Positions 11,046 to 21,570 of a DNA stretch of 64,000 bases are shown here, in pieces. Origin of the DNA: Excoecaria cochinchinensis (Eukaryota; Streptophyta; Magnoliopsida; Malpighiales; Euphorbiaceae); the NCBI GenBank assembly GCA_947683425.1, contig CANTUQ010000035.1:3023001-3087000 (forward strand), in the 5' to 3' direction. The notes under the pieces are model-generated. The model was not told where the DNA came from. It searched no databases and saw only the letters and a list, made by a program, of their open reading frames with translations. A program made the translations under genes and the position numbers. Numbering within the stretch: position 1 is the first letter of the stretch; the number at the start of each line of letters is the position of its first letter.

Positions 11046-12128
11046 TCACTTTTGGGAACCATTCTCCTCACTTCTCAGCTCCTCATCGATTAAGTGTAGA
11101 ATTTGCCTCCTCAGAATTCGGCACTCGTCAGTCTCGTGCCCGGTACGCTGATGGTAGGCACAATACAGATCTGCTCGGTGATTGGGGCGCCCTTGGCCCC
11201 CGGCAGGTTGGGTCGGTATTGACTGTATTTTCCCCTTACTGACAAAATGGGCGAAGTGCTTGGACAGGGGTTTTTTCAGTATGGCATAGTGACTCTGAGT
11301 CATTCCGAAGGTCGGGGTCCTTGTGGCTCTAAAGCCTTCTCCATCGTCCACTGTAAAACTTAAGCTCCCCTCACTACCCTGGCGGCATTCAGGATTTGTG
11401 ATCAGGTTGCTATCGATCAGATCCTGAATTTGGTGCCTCAGCCTAGCACAATCATCCGTCATATGGCCAGTGTGTTGGTGGTAGGCGCAGTACTCGCCTT
11501 CCTTGTGCCCGGGCTGCCCCCAGGTCTTTGCCGGCTTGGACGGCAATGGTTGTAACACCCCCTTCTTGATCAGCCTTTCCAGGACCCAAGACAAAGGTCT
11601 GCCTAAATTAGAGTAACGCCTCTGAGCCATCTCAACCATTGGCGCCTTCCCCATCCTTTTTGTACCTCTGCTATCACCATAGTAACCAATTCCGGAACTC
11701 GCAGGGCTAGTAACAGCTCCATCGGGAGGTGTCCGGGTAGTTGCAAGCTTGGACCTCATGATCTCCTCCTCAAGATTAGCTAATCTCTTTTTAGTGTCTG
11801 CGGGACTGAGAGGACCCATCGGCTGTAAGGGCCCTAGTCCTTTCCCCCTTTCCACTTGCTCGATCAGTGAGTTGGGTGTCGTCTCGCCCCTAGGCTCAAG
11901 AGCGAATTGAGACATTACAGCCATCATCTCACACTCCTTTTTGGTCGGGGCTAGCTCAAATCGGTTAAGTGTAGCTGCAGTGACTTGAGCTTGAAGAATT
12001 AGTGCCGCGGCGTTCAACCTTTCCTTAATTGCGGCTGACAACCTCCCTTCAAGTTTTTCAAACTTTTCATCTAGTTCTCGGGCAATCATGACACGGGCCT
12101 CTTCAATCTGTCGCGAAGGACCAGCCAT
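11046..12128 (-). CDS. Gag-like protein of element A, core domain missing
   Basis: An open frame of about 360 codons. The ATG at 12128 (MAGPSRQIEEAR) is preferred over the TTG at 12134, because relatives C and D start gag with a similar MANPS. The N-terminal part is a Glu/Lys/Arg-rich helix-like segment (MIARELDEKFEKLEGRL). The large capsid-like domain of element C, with FDGTSDP and DWYHGLERR, is absent. A Gln/Pro-rich linker leads instead to YSNLGRPLSWVLERL and two knuckle-like motifs of form C-x2-H-x4-H-x4-C (CAYHQHTGHMTDDC and CAYHQRTGHETDEC), each followed by a LRxQIxxLID helix. The ORF is open but internally deleted relative to C; whether it makes a working protein is unknown. It may bind nucleic acid through the knuckles. 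Confidence 0.7.
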   Translation of the reverse strand: MAGPSRQIEEARVMIARELDEKFEKLEGRLSAAIKERLNAAALILQAQVTAATLNRFELAPTKKECEMMAVMSQFALEPRGETTPNSLIEQVERGKGLGPLQPMGPLSPADTKKRLANLEEEIMRSKLATTRTPPDGAVTSPASSGIGYYGDSRGTKRMGKAPMVEMAQRRYSNLGRPLSWVLERLIKKGVLQPLPSKPAKTWGQPGHKEGEYCAYHQHTGHMTDDCARLRHQIQDLIDSNLITNPECRQGSEGSLSFTVDDGEGFRATRTPTFGMTQSHYAILKKPLSKHFAHFVSKGKIQSIPTQPAGGQGRPNHRADLYCAYHQRTGHETDECRILRRQILHLIDEELRSEENGSQK

Positions 12129-13012
12129 TCCCAATGTCTATGGATGCTCTGACTAAGACGGTAGATCTCTGCCAACCACTTCGAATTCTGCTTACTCTTC
12201 AGATAGCTATGAGGACCTCAGAACCTCCCCGGTGAATGGTGTATGATGGCTGAAATATCAAAGGGGTTAGAATGATGCATGGATGACATGTGATGCATGA
12301 GCATGACGTGCAGCATTTACAACCACATGCAGACAGGTAGATCCTTCCAACCTTATCACTCCCACACACGGGGTTGTGCGGTCTCTTTCCTAGGCGGGCT
12401 TCATCCGAGGGTTAACAGGGAACCCATCGGACACGTATAGTGCACAGTGAAAAACCGGCAGCATAACAGTCTTAATCTAATGCACATTCGTATGGGTTTT
12501 GGCCATTACGTATTTGGACAATTCAATCAAGTTAAGGTGGGTTCACCGGGGCACGAAAGCCTTTGATAAAAGACCACTTCACTTGCTTGATTTTGTTTAA
12601 TACGCGATGGCCCATGTCACAAGCATCACATTAAGGAACATACCGCCTAGGGGAAGTTTCTACTTGCCAGTACATGGGTTTTGGTCAAGGTGATTTTCTT
12701 TAGGCTACCCAAGCATGGTTCGCGCCAACGGGTCTAGCTCATCACGAGCATAACGACCGATCGGGTCTCCATTTCGATATACCAAAAGGTACAAGGCTTG
12801 GGCTGGTGATTATCCTTAACACTTCCCTACAATGAGTGAAAGTAGGGTCGTGCTTCGGGAACGCACCGGGGTAAGATAGGGACCAACTATCGTAAGTCTA
12901 AGGCTCTAAAATGATATGATGCTATTTTCGAAAAGAGATAGAGTTTTAAGTTTCAAAAATCCAATTATATATTTTAACCAAAGCATTTTCGGAGTGAAGT
13001 CTCAAACACAAA
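12129..13012 (-). promoter_or_regulatory. 5' leader of element A with splice-acceptor-like site
   Basis: Non-coding leader between primer site and gag, recognisably shared with C (60035-60931) and D (35851-36681), including CTTGGGCTGGTGATTATCC. On the coding strand it ends in ATATTTCAG followed by CCATCATA, with the AG at 12251-12250. The same CAG/CCATCATA is present in C and D, so this looks like a retained 3' splice site before gag. No ORF is supported in the leader. Confidence 0.6.
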
Positions 13013-13032
13013 GTCCCCAGTGGAGTCGCCAC
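13013..13032 (-). promoter_or_regulatory. Primer binding site of element A
   Basis: On the coding strand the base after the LTR is G, followed by TGGCGACTCCACTGGGGAC. This begins with the TGG that pairs with a tRNA CCA end. C is identical and D differs at a few positions. The implied tRNA acceptor end fits a plant tRNA-Arg, the primer reported for Ogre/Tat elements; that assignment is from memory. Confidence 0.8.
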
Positions 13033-14340
13033 TGTGACGCGCGCCGAACCCGGCAAGGGCCCAGCAAGGGCCCTCACTTTGAATCCGCTTTAGGATTCGA
13101 GGTATGAAAGGTTCGCGTCTCTTGATCATGGGCGCTATGAGGCATCATCGGTGTATCCCTCCCAATAGAACATTGGGGAGAATAACCTAGCCTATTGACG
13201 CCTAAAGGCACCTTTTGAGGTATTTGGAGTCGCCACCCAATTTGCAAGAAATTAGGAAAAGGTTTCTCACCTCTAACGGTCTAAACCAGAGTTATGGTGT
13301 TCGGAACCTCCCTCTTATTCATGCTTTGGTTAATTATAAATGGATTTTTAACTTCTTAAGATCGTATCTCTCATCTCACACGATTGATGTATTTAAATCA
13401 GATAGCGCATTTTCAAGCACGTAAGAAAAATAAATAAAAGCGATAAGCAAAGTAAATAAAGAAAGCGGTAAACACCCAAGCACTCAATTACAAGGGAAAT
13501 AGGGGCGGAATACAACCCCAATAAAAGAAGGTTAAAGATGTAAATGGGGACGGAATACAATCCCCAAAAGATAAATAAAGTTGCCCCAAAAATTAATTAC
13601 AAGGGCCCGAATAGAAAAGAACTTGAATTTAAAACACTCACACAAGAACGAAATAAAAAGACATGCATAAATCGGGATATCATTTTAGGAACATTGGTTC
13701 CTTCGCACTTGTTCGAAATTTAGGAACATTGGTTCCTTCGTATTAACTTAAAGAGGGTTCGAAGAGTCGTTTTGATTGTTTGAATGAAAACCGGGATGAG
13801 TGATCCCATTTTTGTAGAAAAGTTGACTCTTCGTTTTAATTGTGACATTTTCGTTGTCGGGCTAAAATAAGGGACATTGGTCCCGATTTTATTAGTGAAA
13901 ATTCCAATTTAATTATAGAAATATTTTTGTGATTTTTTATCGCACGCGTGCGCGAATAATAAAAAATATATATTTACAAATAAACACATAACACATCAAA
14001 GGGGAACTGAAAAGATCTCACCAAAATGGAGTGTCCGTCCACGCGTCGCGACCCATCCGGGGAGTCGCGGGGCGCTCACATGGCCCGACTCAAATTAATT
14101 CTCAGACAAAAATTAATATCAAAAATAATATTAGTAAATATTTTAGGCAAATTAATCAAGCAAGTGCAAAATATAACAATAAGAATAAAAGATAAATAAT
14201 GATAACGACAATAATATTATGATAACAAATAATAATATTATATGGCACATAAACATTAGCATGACAATAAGTAGGTGATGATAATGCTAACAATTATAAT
14301 AACATAACATCAATAAATATACAATGAATATATAATAATG

Positions 14341-14388
<48 letters not shown>

Positions 14389-16090
14389 GGAAACAAATTA
14401 ACTTTAAATAATAATGATGGTTAAACTAAATAAATAAAAAAAAACAATAAATTAATACAAGAAAATAAAAGAATAAAACAAAAGAGAATAAAATATCTAT
14501 AAATGAAGAAAACTACAACAAAAGTAAAATAAATGAAGTGAAGAAAAAGTATGTAAATCCGTGGAAGGCAAAGCAAGAAAATAAAACAAAGAAAGTACTA
14601 TAGATTGGCCCAAAATATATGAAATGCAATGCAAAAAAGAAGGAATATAGTGACAGTGGAACATGCATTAACATAAAATAGGATTTAACAAGTAATGATA
14701 ATGATGAAATAATAATAAATTTAACAAATTAATACGACATATAAAACATGTTTATTTTATAGAATAAGAATGATAATAGAATAGAAATTATATAAAATAA
14801 AGGAAAATATGAACAAATAAAAAATCAAATAAATAAATGAGAACAAGTCCAAGAATGTTTACCCTCTGAATTTTTGAGATTGGAAATAGGATGTCTCGAT
14901 CGATTCCCTTGTCGGATTTTTTTTTGATGATAATAAAATTGGAAATAAATATAAAATCTGTGTTCTAAACAAATTATCTTGAGAAAAATATTTTTTGTGG
15001 GATGAAGGAACAAAGAAAATTAATTTTTCTTGCTCAAATCAACCCAAGATTAAATATTTTGTAATGGCAAAACTAAGATTTTTAAAAGAGAACTTGAAGA
15101 TTTTTTGAAGAGTTTTTTTTAAGAAGCAAGAAGAGCTTCCTGGAGAGTAGAAAGGCTGAGAGGAAAAGCTAAGAAAATTCTTGAATTAATTCCTCCGTCC
15201 TCCAAAAATGAGGGGAAAATCCCCATTTAGTCATGTCTTGGCCAAAAATGGCAAGGGATAAAAAAACTTTCCTTTTTAGTTAATCTAAAATAACATAAAA
15301 TGGTGAAACAATGAAAACTGAAAAAATCAGAAAATCAGACTGAAAACAGCGAAAAAAACGGACAGGCGAAACAGGTCGCGCGGAGGAGCCAAAGGCGCGC
15401 AGCAGCCTGCGCGTGGTGCCTTGGCACCGCGCGCGGCAGGCTGCTGCGCGCAGCCTGCCTCGCGCAGGCAGGTCGCGCGAGGCCGCTGCCTCGCGCGCAG
15501 GGGGGTCGCGCGAGGCAGCAGGCCTCGCGCGCAGGGGGATCGCGCGGGGCGCCCGCCCCAGCGCGCAGGGGGGGTCGCGCGGAGCGCCCGCCTCGCGCGC
15601 AGGGGGGTCGCGCGGAGCGCCCTCCCCTGCGCGCAGGGGGGTCGCGCGGAGCGCCCCGCCTCGCACGCAGGGGGGGTCGCGCGGAGCGCCCCGCCTCGCG
15701 CGCAGGGGGGTCGCGCGAGGCGCCCGCCCCTGTGCGCAGGGGGGGGCGCACGAGGCGCCAGCTTCGCGCGCAGGCGCCCCTGCTCGTGAGGCAGGCCGCC
15801 CCTGCGCGCTGGGGCAGCCTGCCGCGCAGGCGGCCCCGCGCTGCCGCAGTGGCACTCCCGATAAATTTTTTTTTTTTTTTTTTTTTTATTTTTAATTTTG
15901 ACACAATATTAATATTTTTTTCCCATTTTAAATTTTAATCCCTAAAATATATATTTTAAAATTATTTTTCGAAAAAAACACAATCTTGACAAGGGAACGG
16001 TCGATTCTCACTTTTCTTGCCGAAAGTCGGTCTTTTGTTTCATCATCGGGTAATTCTGATCTTGGACCGCCTCGGGACCCGGTGTCTACA
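13033..16090 (-). repeat. Element A, right LTR (5' LTR)
   Basis: 3058 bp, nearly identical to 2582-5613. It differs by roughly a dozen scattered substitutions, a longer (AAT)n run at about 14341-14388 and a different copy number in the GC-rich array. Being 5' on the coding strand, it would drive transcription of the element. Confidence 0.92.
15363..15860. repeat. GC-rich minisatellite, right LTR of element A
   Basis: Same array as at 4915-5375 but with at least one extra unit (a CTCCCCTGCGCGC variant near 15620) and a rearranged end near 15780-15810. The array has therefore changed since insertion, or was copied unequally during reverse transcription. Confidence 0.85.
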
Positions 16091-16095
16091 CACAT
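16091..16095. repeat. Target-site duplication of element A, right copy (CACAT)
   Basis: Perfect copy of 2577-2581, directly after the right LTR. Confidence 0.9.
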
Positions 16096-18003
16096 GCTTT
16101 ATAAACATTAATCCTTTTTGATATGCATACATATATTATCAATTTAATAATTCACAATCATTTTTGTTAACATGCTTTTATATCTTTAATCACATTAAAA
16201 GTCTTTTTATCTTTTGAATTCTCATCAGAGTGGATAAAGAGAGCACTGCATACCATTAGGGTATCAAACATTGGATACTGAGTAAACAATATCAATCACA
16301 AGAGACATGATGGTCTTAATCCACTAGATAACTAATAGGTATCAAATACTAGACACCATGCGGTGTCACCACTAGCAGCTGCAATCACTATCCCTTATAG
16401 GCACGCCTATCTATCCACAACTATGTAATTCAAACTTAAAATAATGATTTCACTCATTATTTCATTATGGCATATCACTCATTCATTCACTTTTTATAAC
16501 ATTTATTCATATATCCAATCAAATCAATGCTTATTCACTATATTCACTTTGCATAACATTTACTAAAATTATTGGAAAATGTTTCCAGAACAGGTTCCAA
16601 AATAGGTTCAGAACACTTCACTTCTGTTTAACTAGAACAGGTTCCAAAATACTTATCCTAATTTAAAAGAAATAATTTCAACACCAATTTTATTTATCAT
16701 CACATTTCACATTTATACACTACATATTATTCTATTGTACCTAACTAGAAACACATCTATAACACTTAACTATGATCTATTCAACTAGAACAGAAACTCA
16801 TAATTTACTTTGTTGAAATATTGATAGAATTGCAAGTCTAATGTATTTGATAAATTCCACCTAGAAAACGACACTTTTGGGCAAAAGTCCCTTCATAACA
16901 AATGTTCTACTGTGTCTTATGGTTATCATGGTACAAAAAGAATTTAATTTGGAGCTGTAACCTAAGAGTTATACTCATTAGAACACAAACTGCTCCAACA
17001 CTATAACTAAGTAATTTTAAACACTGGATAGAATTGCGAGGCTACTGTAATTGAGGAATTTCACTAAGCAAGTGACATTTATGGGAAACAAGGTCTTATA
17101 AAAAATTGTTATACTATGACTTAAGTTTGTTTTGACACAAAAAGAATCCAATTTAGACATCGATCCTAAGAGTTATGCTTATTTGAATAGAATCTGGTCC
17201 TATAATAGGGACAAAACTCAAATCAGACATTCCACTGCATTTTTACATGACTTAGTTGCATAATTAGCTATTCATCCCTTCTAGACATTCAAAGATCTAT
17301 GTATTAGGATTACATAGCCACTAGAATTACTACATTTTCACATTTATAGATCATGTTATGTCCAAATTGCCATAAACTGCTCATTAAAATGCAAAACAGA
17401 GTACCATTCAAATCAATTCCCAAACTAAGATAAATCCTCAATCTAACCAATTTATCTTTAAAACGGGATTTCCACATCATTTTCATGCTCATTACAGGAT
17501 TCTTTCAAGCTTGTTCAAATGATTTATTCTCCTTCCTCTCTCACTATCTACAGATTTTCCCATAATTTTCATCTTTTTAATATTAGTAGTTACATACAAA
17601 ATGAAAAGAATCCAGTTGAACTGAATCGAGAAAAGAAGAAAGTAATTGTCCATGCCTTTATCTCTCTTCAATCTCATTTATATATGTATGTAAGTTGATA
17701 TGTGGCTAATTCTTTGTATACCACGTGAATTCCACTCCCACATACTTAAACATCTTTGATTTAATGTGATCCATGAATTTGCTTAATTAATCCCACATTT
17801 AACTCTAATCTTGCATTTTTACATTTTAGCCACTTAATTATTTATTCCCTTCAATTAAGTCCCTTTTGAACTTTTAATTTCTTTCAATTTAATCCCTTTT
17901 TCCTACTATTAAATATTCCAATTTCAATTTACCAATTTAATCTTTAATTATTGGGCCGTTATACACGCCTTAATTCACCTAAGGTGTATTTTGGGTCCTT
18001 ATA
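16096..18003 (+). mobile_element. Solo LTR G, right part
   Basis: Continuation of the LTR begun at 2145. It ends GGGTCCTTATA, close to the GGGTCCTTACA ends of related plant LTRs with one C to T change. No ORF of note, no primer site and no polypurine tract are seen. Phrases such as GAACAGGTTCCAAAATA (16590 and 16627) occur twice within it. Confidence 0.5.
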
Positions 18004-18140
18004 GCACAAGTCTAATACTGAATAGAGCACGACTGCACATGTCTGATGCTAAGTAAAGCATGACTATATAGGTTTGATGCTAAGTAGAGCACGACTATTA
18101 GACTTGTAAATTCAATACCTACACTATAAAATATAATAGC
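18004..18140. repeat. Short degenerate tandem repeat flanking solo LTR G
   Basis: Roughly 36-bp units containing GAGCACGACT and TGATGCTAAGTA, also seen before 2145. It ends with ATAGC (18136-18140), the left target duplication of Athila element B. Confidence 0.55.
18136..18140. repeat. Target-site duplication of element B, left copy (ATAGC)
   Basis: ATAGC precedes the left LTR and is repeated at 31601-31605 after the right LTR. Confidence 0.9.
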
Positions 18141-19916
18141 TGACGCGTACTCAGCAAGTGTACTGAATCGGCAAGTAATATAGTGGAATATAATTAAGAC
18201 CACAAGTTATCGAACCCAAGGGACTGTGTTGTGCAAGTGTTTGACAATTAATTGTATGCTAAAGAATTCCCAATATTTTTGATGTGGTGATTGTTTAACT
18301 CAGAAAAATCAATAATCTAACTGATGATATTAATATCTAAGAATATTAACGAAATAATAATACAGCAATTTGATAAAATGACTAAGAGATCTTGCTAAGG
18401 AATACCCATTCTCCCCAATAATATCATGTGAATAATTGATTCAACAAATTCATATACAATCAGTGAATAATCTAGCCTGTACCATAGCTTGCCTTTCGGA
18501 TTCAGCTTCTCTAAAATATGCACTTACCAATCCGGATTCAGCACATAAATTAGCATTATTACAGATCTTAAGTTCTAAGTTAAATAATCTTACCATTACG
18601 GATTCAGATATCAAACTCATTTATCTTCCACCATTCTGAACCTATTGAAATAAACATTCACAGATTTTTACTACCAATTCGGATTCATCAAATTAATGAA
18701 AGTTGATTAAAATAGAACAGAACATGTGTACGTATTTATGGGCTAATTGCAATCAAAGTTTATCTTGGTAGATCTCCCCTTAACTTGCATTCAAACCAGC
18801 AACAACAGATAATTTCAGAGAAGATAAAACTGATGTATATTTGTATGTATTTATGAACTGATTACAATTAAAGTTTATCTTGGTAGATCTCCCCTTAACT
18901 TGTATTCAAACCAGCAACAACAAATAAAATCAGAGAATGTAAAACTGAAGTATATGCATAATACAATCCATACAAAATTATTCACATGATTTACTGGGGA
19001 ATTAAGGCATCCCTTAACAAGAAATAGGATTACTCACTCATACTTGAAATAAAGACTGAATTAAATAAAGAGAAATTGATATTACCCATTTGAATCTAAA
19101 AATGAAAATCTTACAGCAAACCAAACGATGTTCTTCAACTGAATCAGCTATTCCAACTTCCAAATTAAATTACAGAATTGAAATATCACTTCTAAGAATT
19201 TCCAGATCTGAAATCCCAGAGTTTATTTTTTAGCCAAAACTAAAACTAAAAATTCTCCTCCTTCCTCTCTGATTTTTAATAGCCACAACATAAATTCAAA
19301 TCTAAAACTATATTAAAAATCCTAACTTAACTTACAGAGAAAATAAATTTCTTTTTGTTTTCAGAAAAAATCCATCCACCACCTTTCTGTCTCACTTCAG
19401 TCCCTAAGTAACCGTTCAAAGTTCAAAGTCAAAAGGTGACCTTCAAAGTCTTTGATTTTGTGCAGATTTGGTTCACAAATAGGTTACACGGCGGTATGAG
19501 AGTCTATCACCGCCGTGTAACATGCCTCTGGTCAATAATCTTGACATTTTGCTCCCTTGTCCAGTGCCGCAATTTCTGGAAATTTTACGCCTCACACGGC
19601 GGTATGAGACTTCCATACCGCCGTGTAACAACTTACGTAAGGGATGATTCTCGTGGTACACGGCGGTATGAGTCTTCCTTACCGCCGTGTACTGCCCTTC
19701 TGCTGCTCTCTTTTATTTGCGTTTCACACGGCGGTGAGGACTAACCTTACCGCCGTGTAAACTACCTAAAACTGCCAAAAATAACATTAAATCTCCATTT
19801 AGTGCACCAACTAACATTAAATGACATTTTATCAAAAATTAACACAAATAACAGCTTTTAGACTAAGAAATAATCTCTAAATTCACATCAAAACATTGTT
19901 TAATTTAAACTTATCA
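18141..19916 (-). repeat. Element B, left LTR (3' LTR)
   Basis: 1776 bp, paired with 29940-31600. It is 115 bp longer because the phrase with TTATCTTGGTAGATCTCC and CAAACCAGCAACAACA (18758-18810) is repeated at 18860-18925. It carries four GC-rich hairpins at 19484-19758. Confidence 0.93.
19484..19758. repeat. Four-hairpin array, left LTR of element B
   Basis: Four inverted repeats with core arms ACACGGCGGT / ACCGCCGTGT. H1 is 19484-19520 (12-bp perfect arms), H2 19594-19626 (13 bp, 7-base loop), H3 19656-19692 (13 bp) and H4 19726-19758 (10 bp). Loops differ in sequence while arms are nearly invariant. On the coding strand the array lies 158-432 bp from the LTR start, in U3. Short open frames crossing it are stop-poor shadows. 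Confidence 0.9.
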
Positions 19917-19931
19917 AAATACCCCACACTT
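19917..19931 (-). promoter_or_regulatory. Polypurine tract of element B
   Basis: On the coding strand AAGTGTGGGGTATTT lies directly before the 3' LTR, the typical Athila tract. Similar GTGTGGGGTA sequences recur at 20564-20576 and 21473-21482. Confidence 0.75.
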
Positions 19932-21570
19932 AGCTTTTGCTCGTCCTCGAGTAAAATAACTCTTTAATTCCAGCCATCTCAATTTTCAAGCAGGAAAATG
20001 GAAATTCAGAATACCAAGCAAACACTTAGTAAATTCTACTTTAGAGTAATCTTCACTCAAACAAGTTTCAAACGAAGAAAATACAATCGAATTTCTGATG
20101 TGTGTGTGCAAAGGCCAAAACCAATGTTTTAATATTTTTCAAAACTTAAAACTTCCAGCATCAATCAATCAAGAGCAGATTTAATCAGTACATAAATGCA
20201 CTTCTGGTTTCTCACTTGAAACTCTAGAAACACCATAGGCCTCTCCTTTAGTACCGGAACCCGAAGGTCATCTCCACTGAACAAACTAAAACATAAACAT
20301 GATCATTAGGTCTTAAGCAGGTTGTAATGTATGGTTCAATCGGTGATGGCTAACAAGAGAAGTTTAGGAAATCAAATGAAGATTCAGCCACTCTACCAAC
20401 TAACACTGCTACCCAAAAATTTTCATCACCTACTTCCAATCTATCAACAATTGCCAAGACTTAGCTATTTCCTAAATATGAAAAATTTTTATCACCAGAG
20501 AAATAATACGATACAATTTCTTTCTCAGTCCCTATTATACCCCAATATTGTCTTCTAATAGAGGATACCCCACACTTGAATTTTGCTATACTCAGAATTA
20601 ATTTTTATTTTATTTTATTTTATTTTTATTTTTATTTTATTTTTTATTTTATTTTTTTTTAGTGGGATACTTATATCCTCTATTTTCTTGCAACTTACTT
20701 GTCAAGCAATATCCCAAAATTCTTTAATTTTTCTTACCCACTTATTTACTACTAAACACCTTATTTCAACTTTCAATGTCTTCCCAACCTAATCCTAGAG
20801 TGGCCAATTCTTAGAAAGGCTAGGCAAAAGCGTTTAAGTTAAATGGCATATTAAGTGTGTAACAAGAAAAATTTCAGAGTACGCTTTTAGCATACCAATT
20901 CAGCTCAATGGGGCTAGCAATGGAAAATTAATTCACTAGGTGGGATAAAGTTTATTTTAAGTAGCATCTCAAAAGAATTAATGCCTAAATCATGTCAACA
21001 TTTATGCCTTAATTGTTATATCGTTTCGAAGGGCAATGAGGAAGGTTCTAGTGTTCTAAAAATTTTCTGATCAAAAGATTTCATGCTGGTTTTTCTTTAC
21101 TTGTAAAAGCTGGCCTAAGTGCACAATTCATAGAAATTGCAATTGTATATTTCTACTTTGAAAATTGTTAAGAAAAATAACTTTAAGACAAAAACTTACT
21201 CTCTTGTAGACTAAGTGCTCTGAGTGACCTTTTCAAGATTAACAATTGAGCTGGAATAACAACTTAGAAATTTGTTAAGCTAAGCATGAGTTAAATTGAT
21301 GAGCTCAAAACACAAAATATAACTTAAACAACCAACTACAGAAACCATTATCAAAAAGCAGAAAATATAACTTGTAAAATATAAAAGCAAAAGAAACAAA
21401 AGAAATAATAAACTTAAACTTACTAAAGTACTGCAGGGTTAGTCACATCACATCAAAGTTACACAAACTAGCTACCCCACACATAAAAACTTGCTGTCCC
21501 CAGCAAGTTATTAAAACAACCAAAAATAACAAAAGAAACAAAATAAAAGATCAGATAACTTCCCAGAAAA
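19932..21570 (-). other. 3' non-coding region of element B
   Basis: About 1.6 kb between the third ORF and the 3' LTR. No ORF is supported. It holds two extra polypurine-like motifs (near 20564 and 21473), a T/A-rich run at 20603-20660 and a short hairpin CTTGCTG/CAGCAAG at 21490-21507. Confidence 0.6.

Larger units (their letters stand above)
2582..16090 (-). mobile_element. Tat-lineage Ty3-gypsy element A, defective
   Basis: A 13.5-kb element with 3.0-kb LTRs ending TG...CA and a perfect CACAT duplication. All coding traces are on the minus strand, so the right LTR is the 5' LTR. In coding order it holds the primer site (13013-13032), leader, a gag-like ORF with two zinc-knuckle-like motifs, a short relic of the region before RT, a rearranged non-coding block, an RNase H plus integrase pseudogene, a 100-bp dimeric tandem repeat and the polypurine tract. 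The second RNase H of archaeal type places it in Tat. RT is absent, so it could move only with proteins supplied by a relative. The LTRs differ by about a dozen substitutions outside the repeat arrays by eye, so insertion was recent. Confidence 0.92.

Noticed and set aside
19436..19744. 102-codon open frame across the LTR of element B, repeated at 31120-31428
   Set aside because: It is driven by the hairpin repeats, lies antisense in U3 and is duplicated only because LTRs come in pairs.
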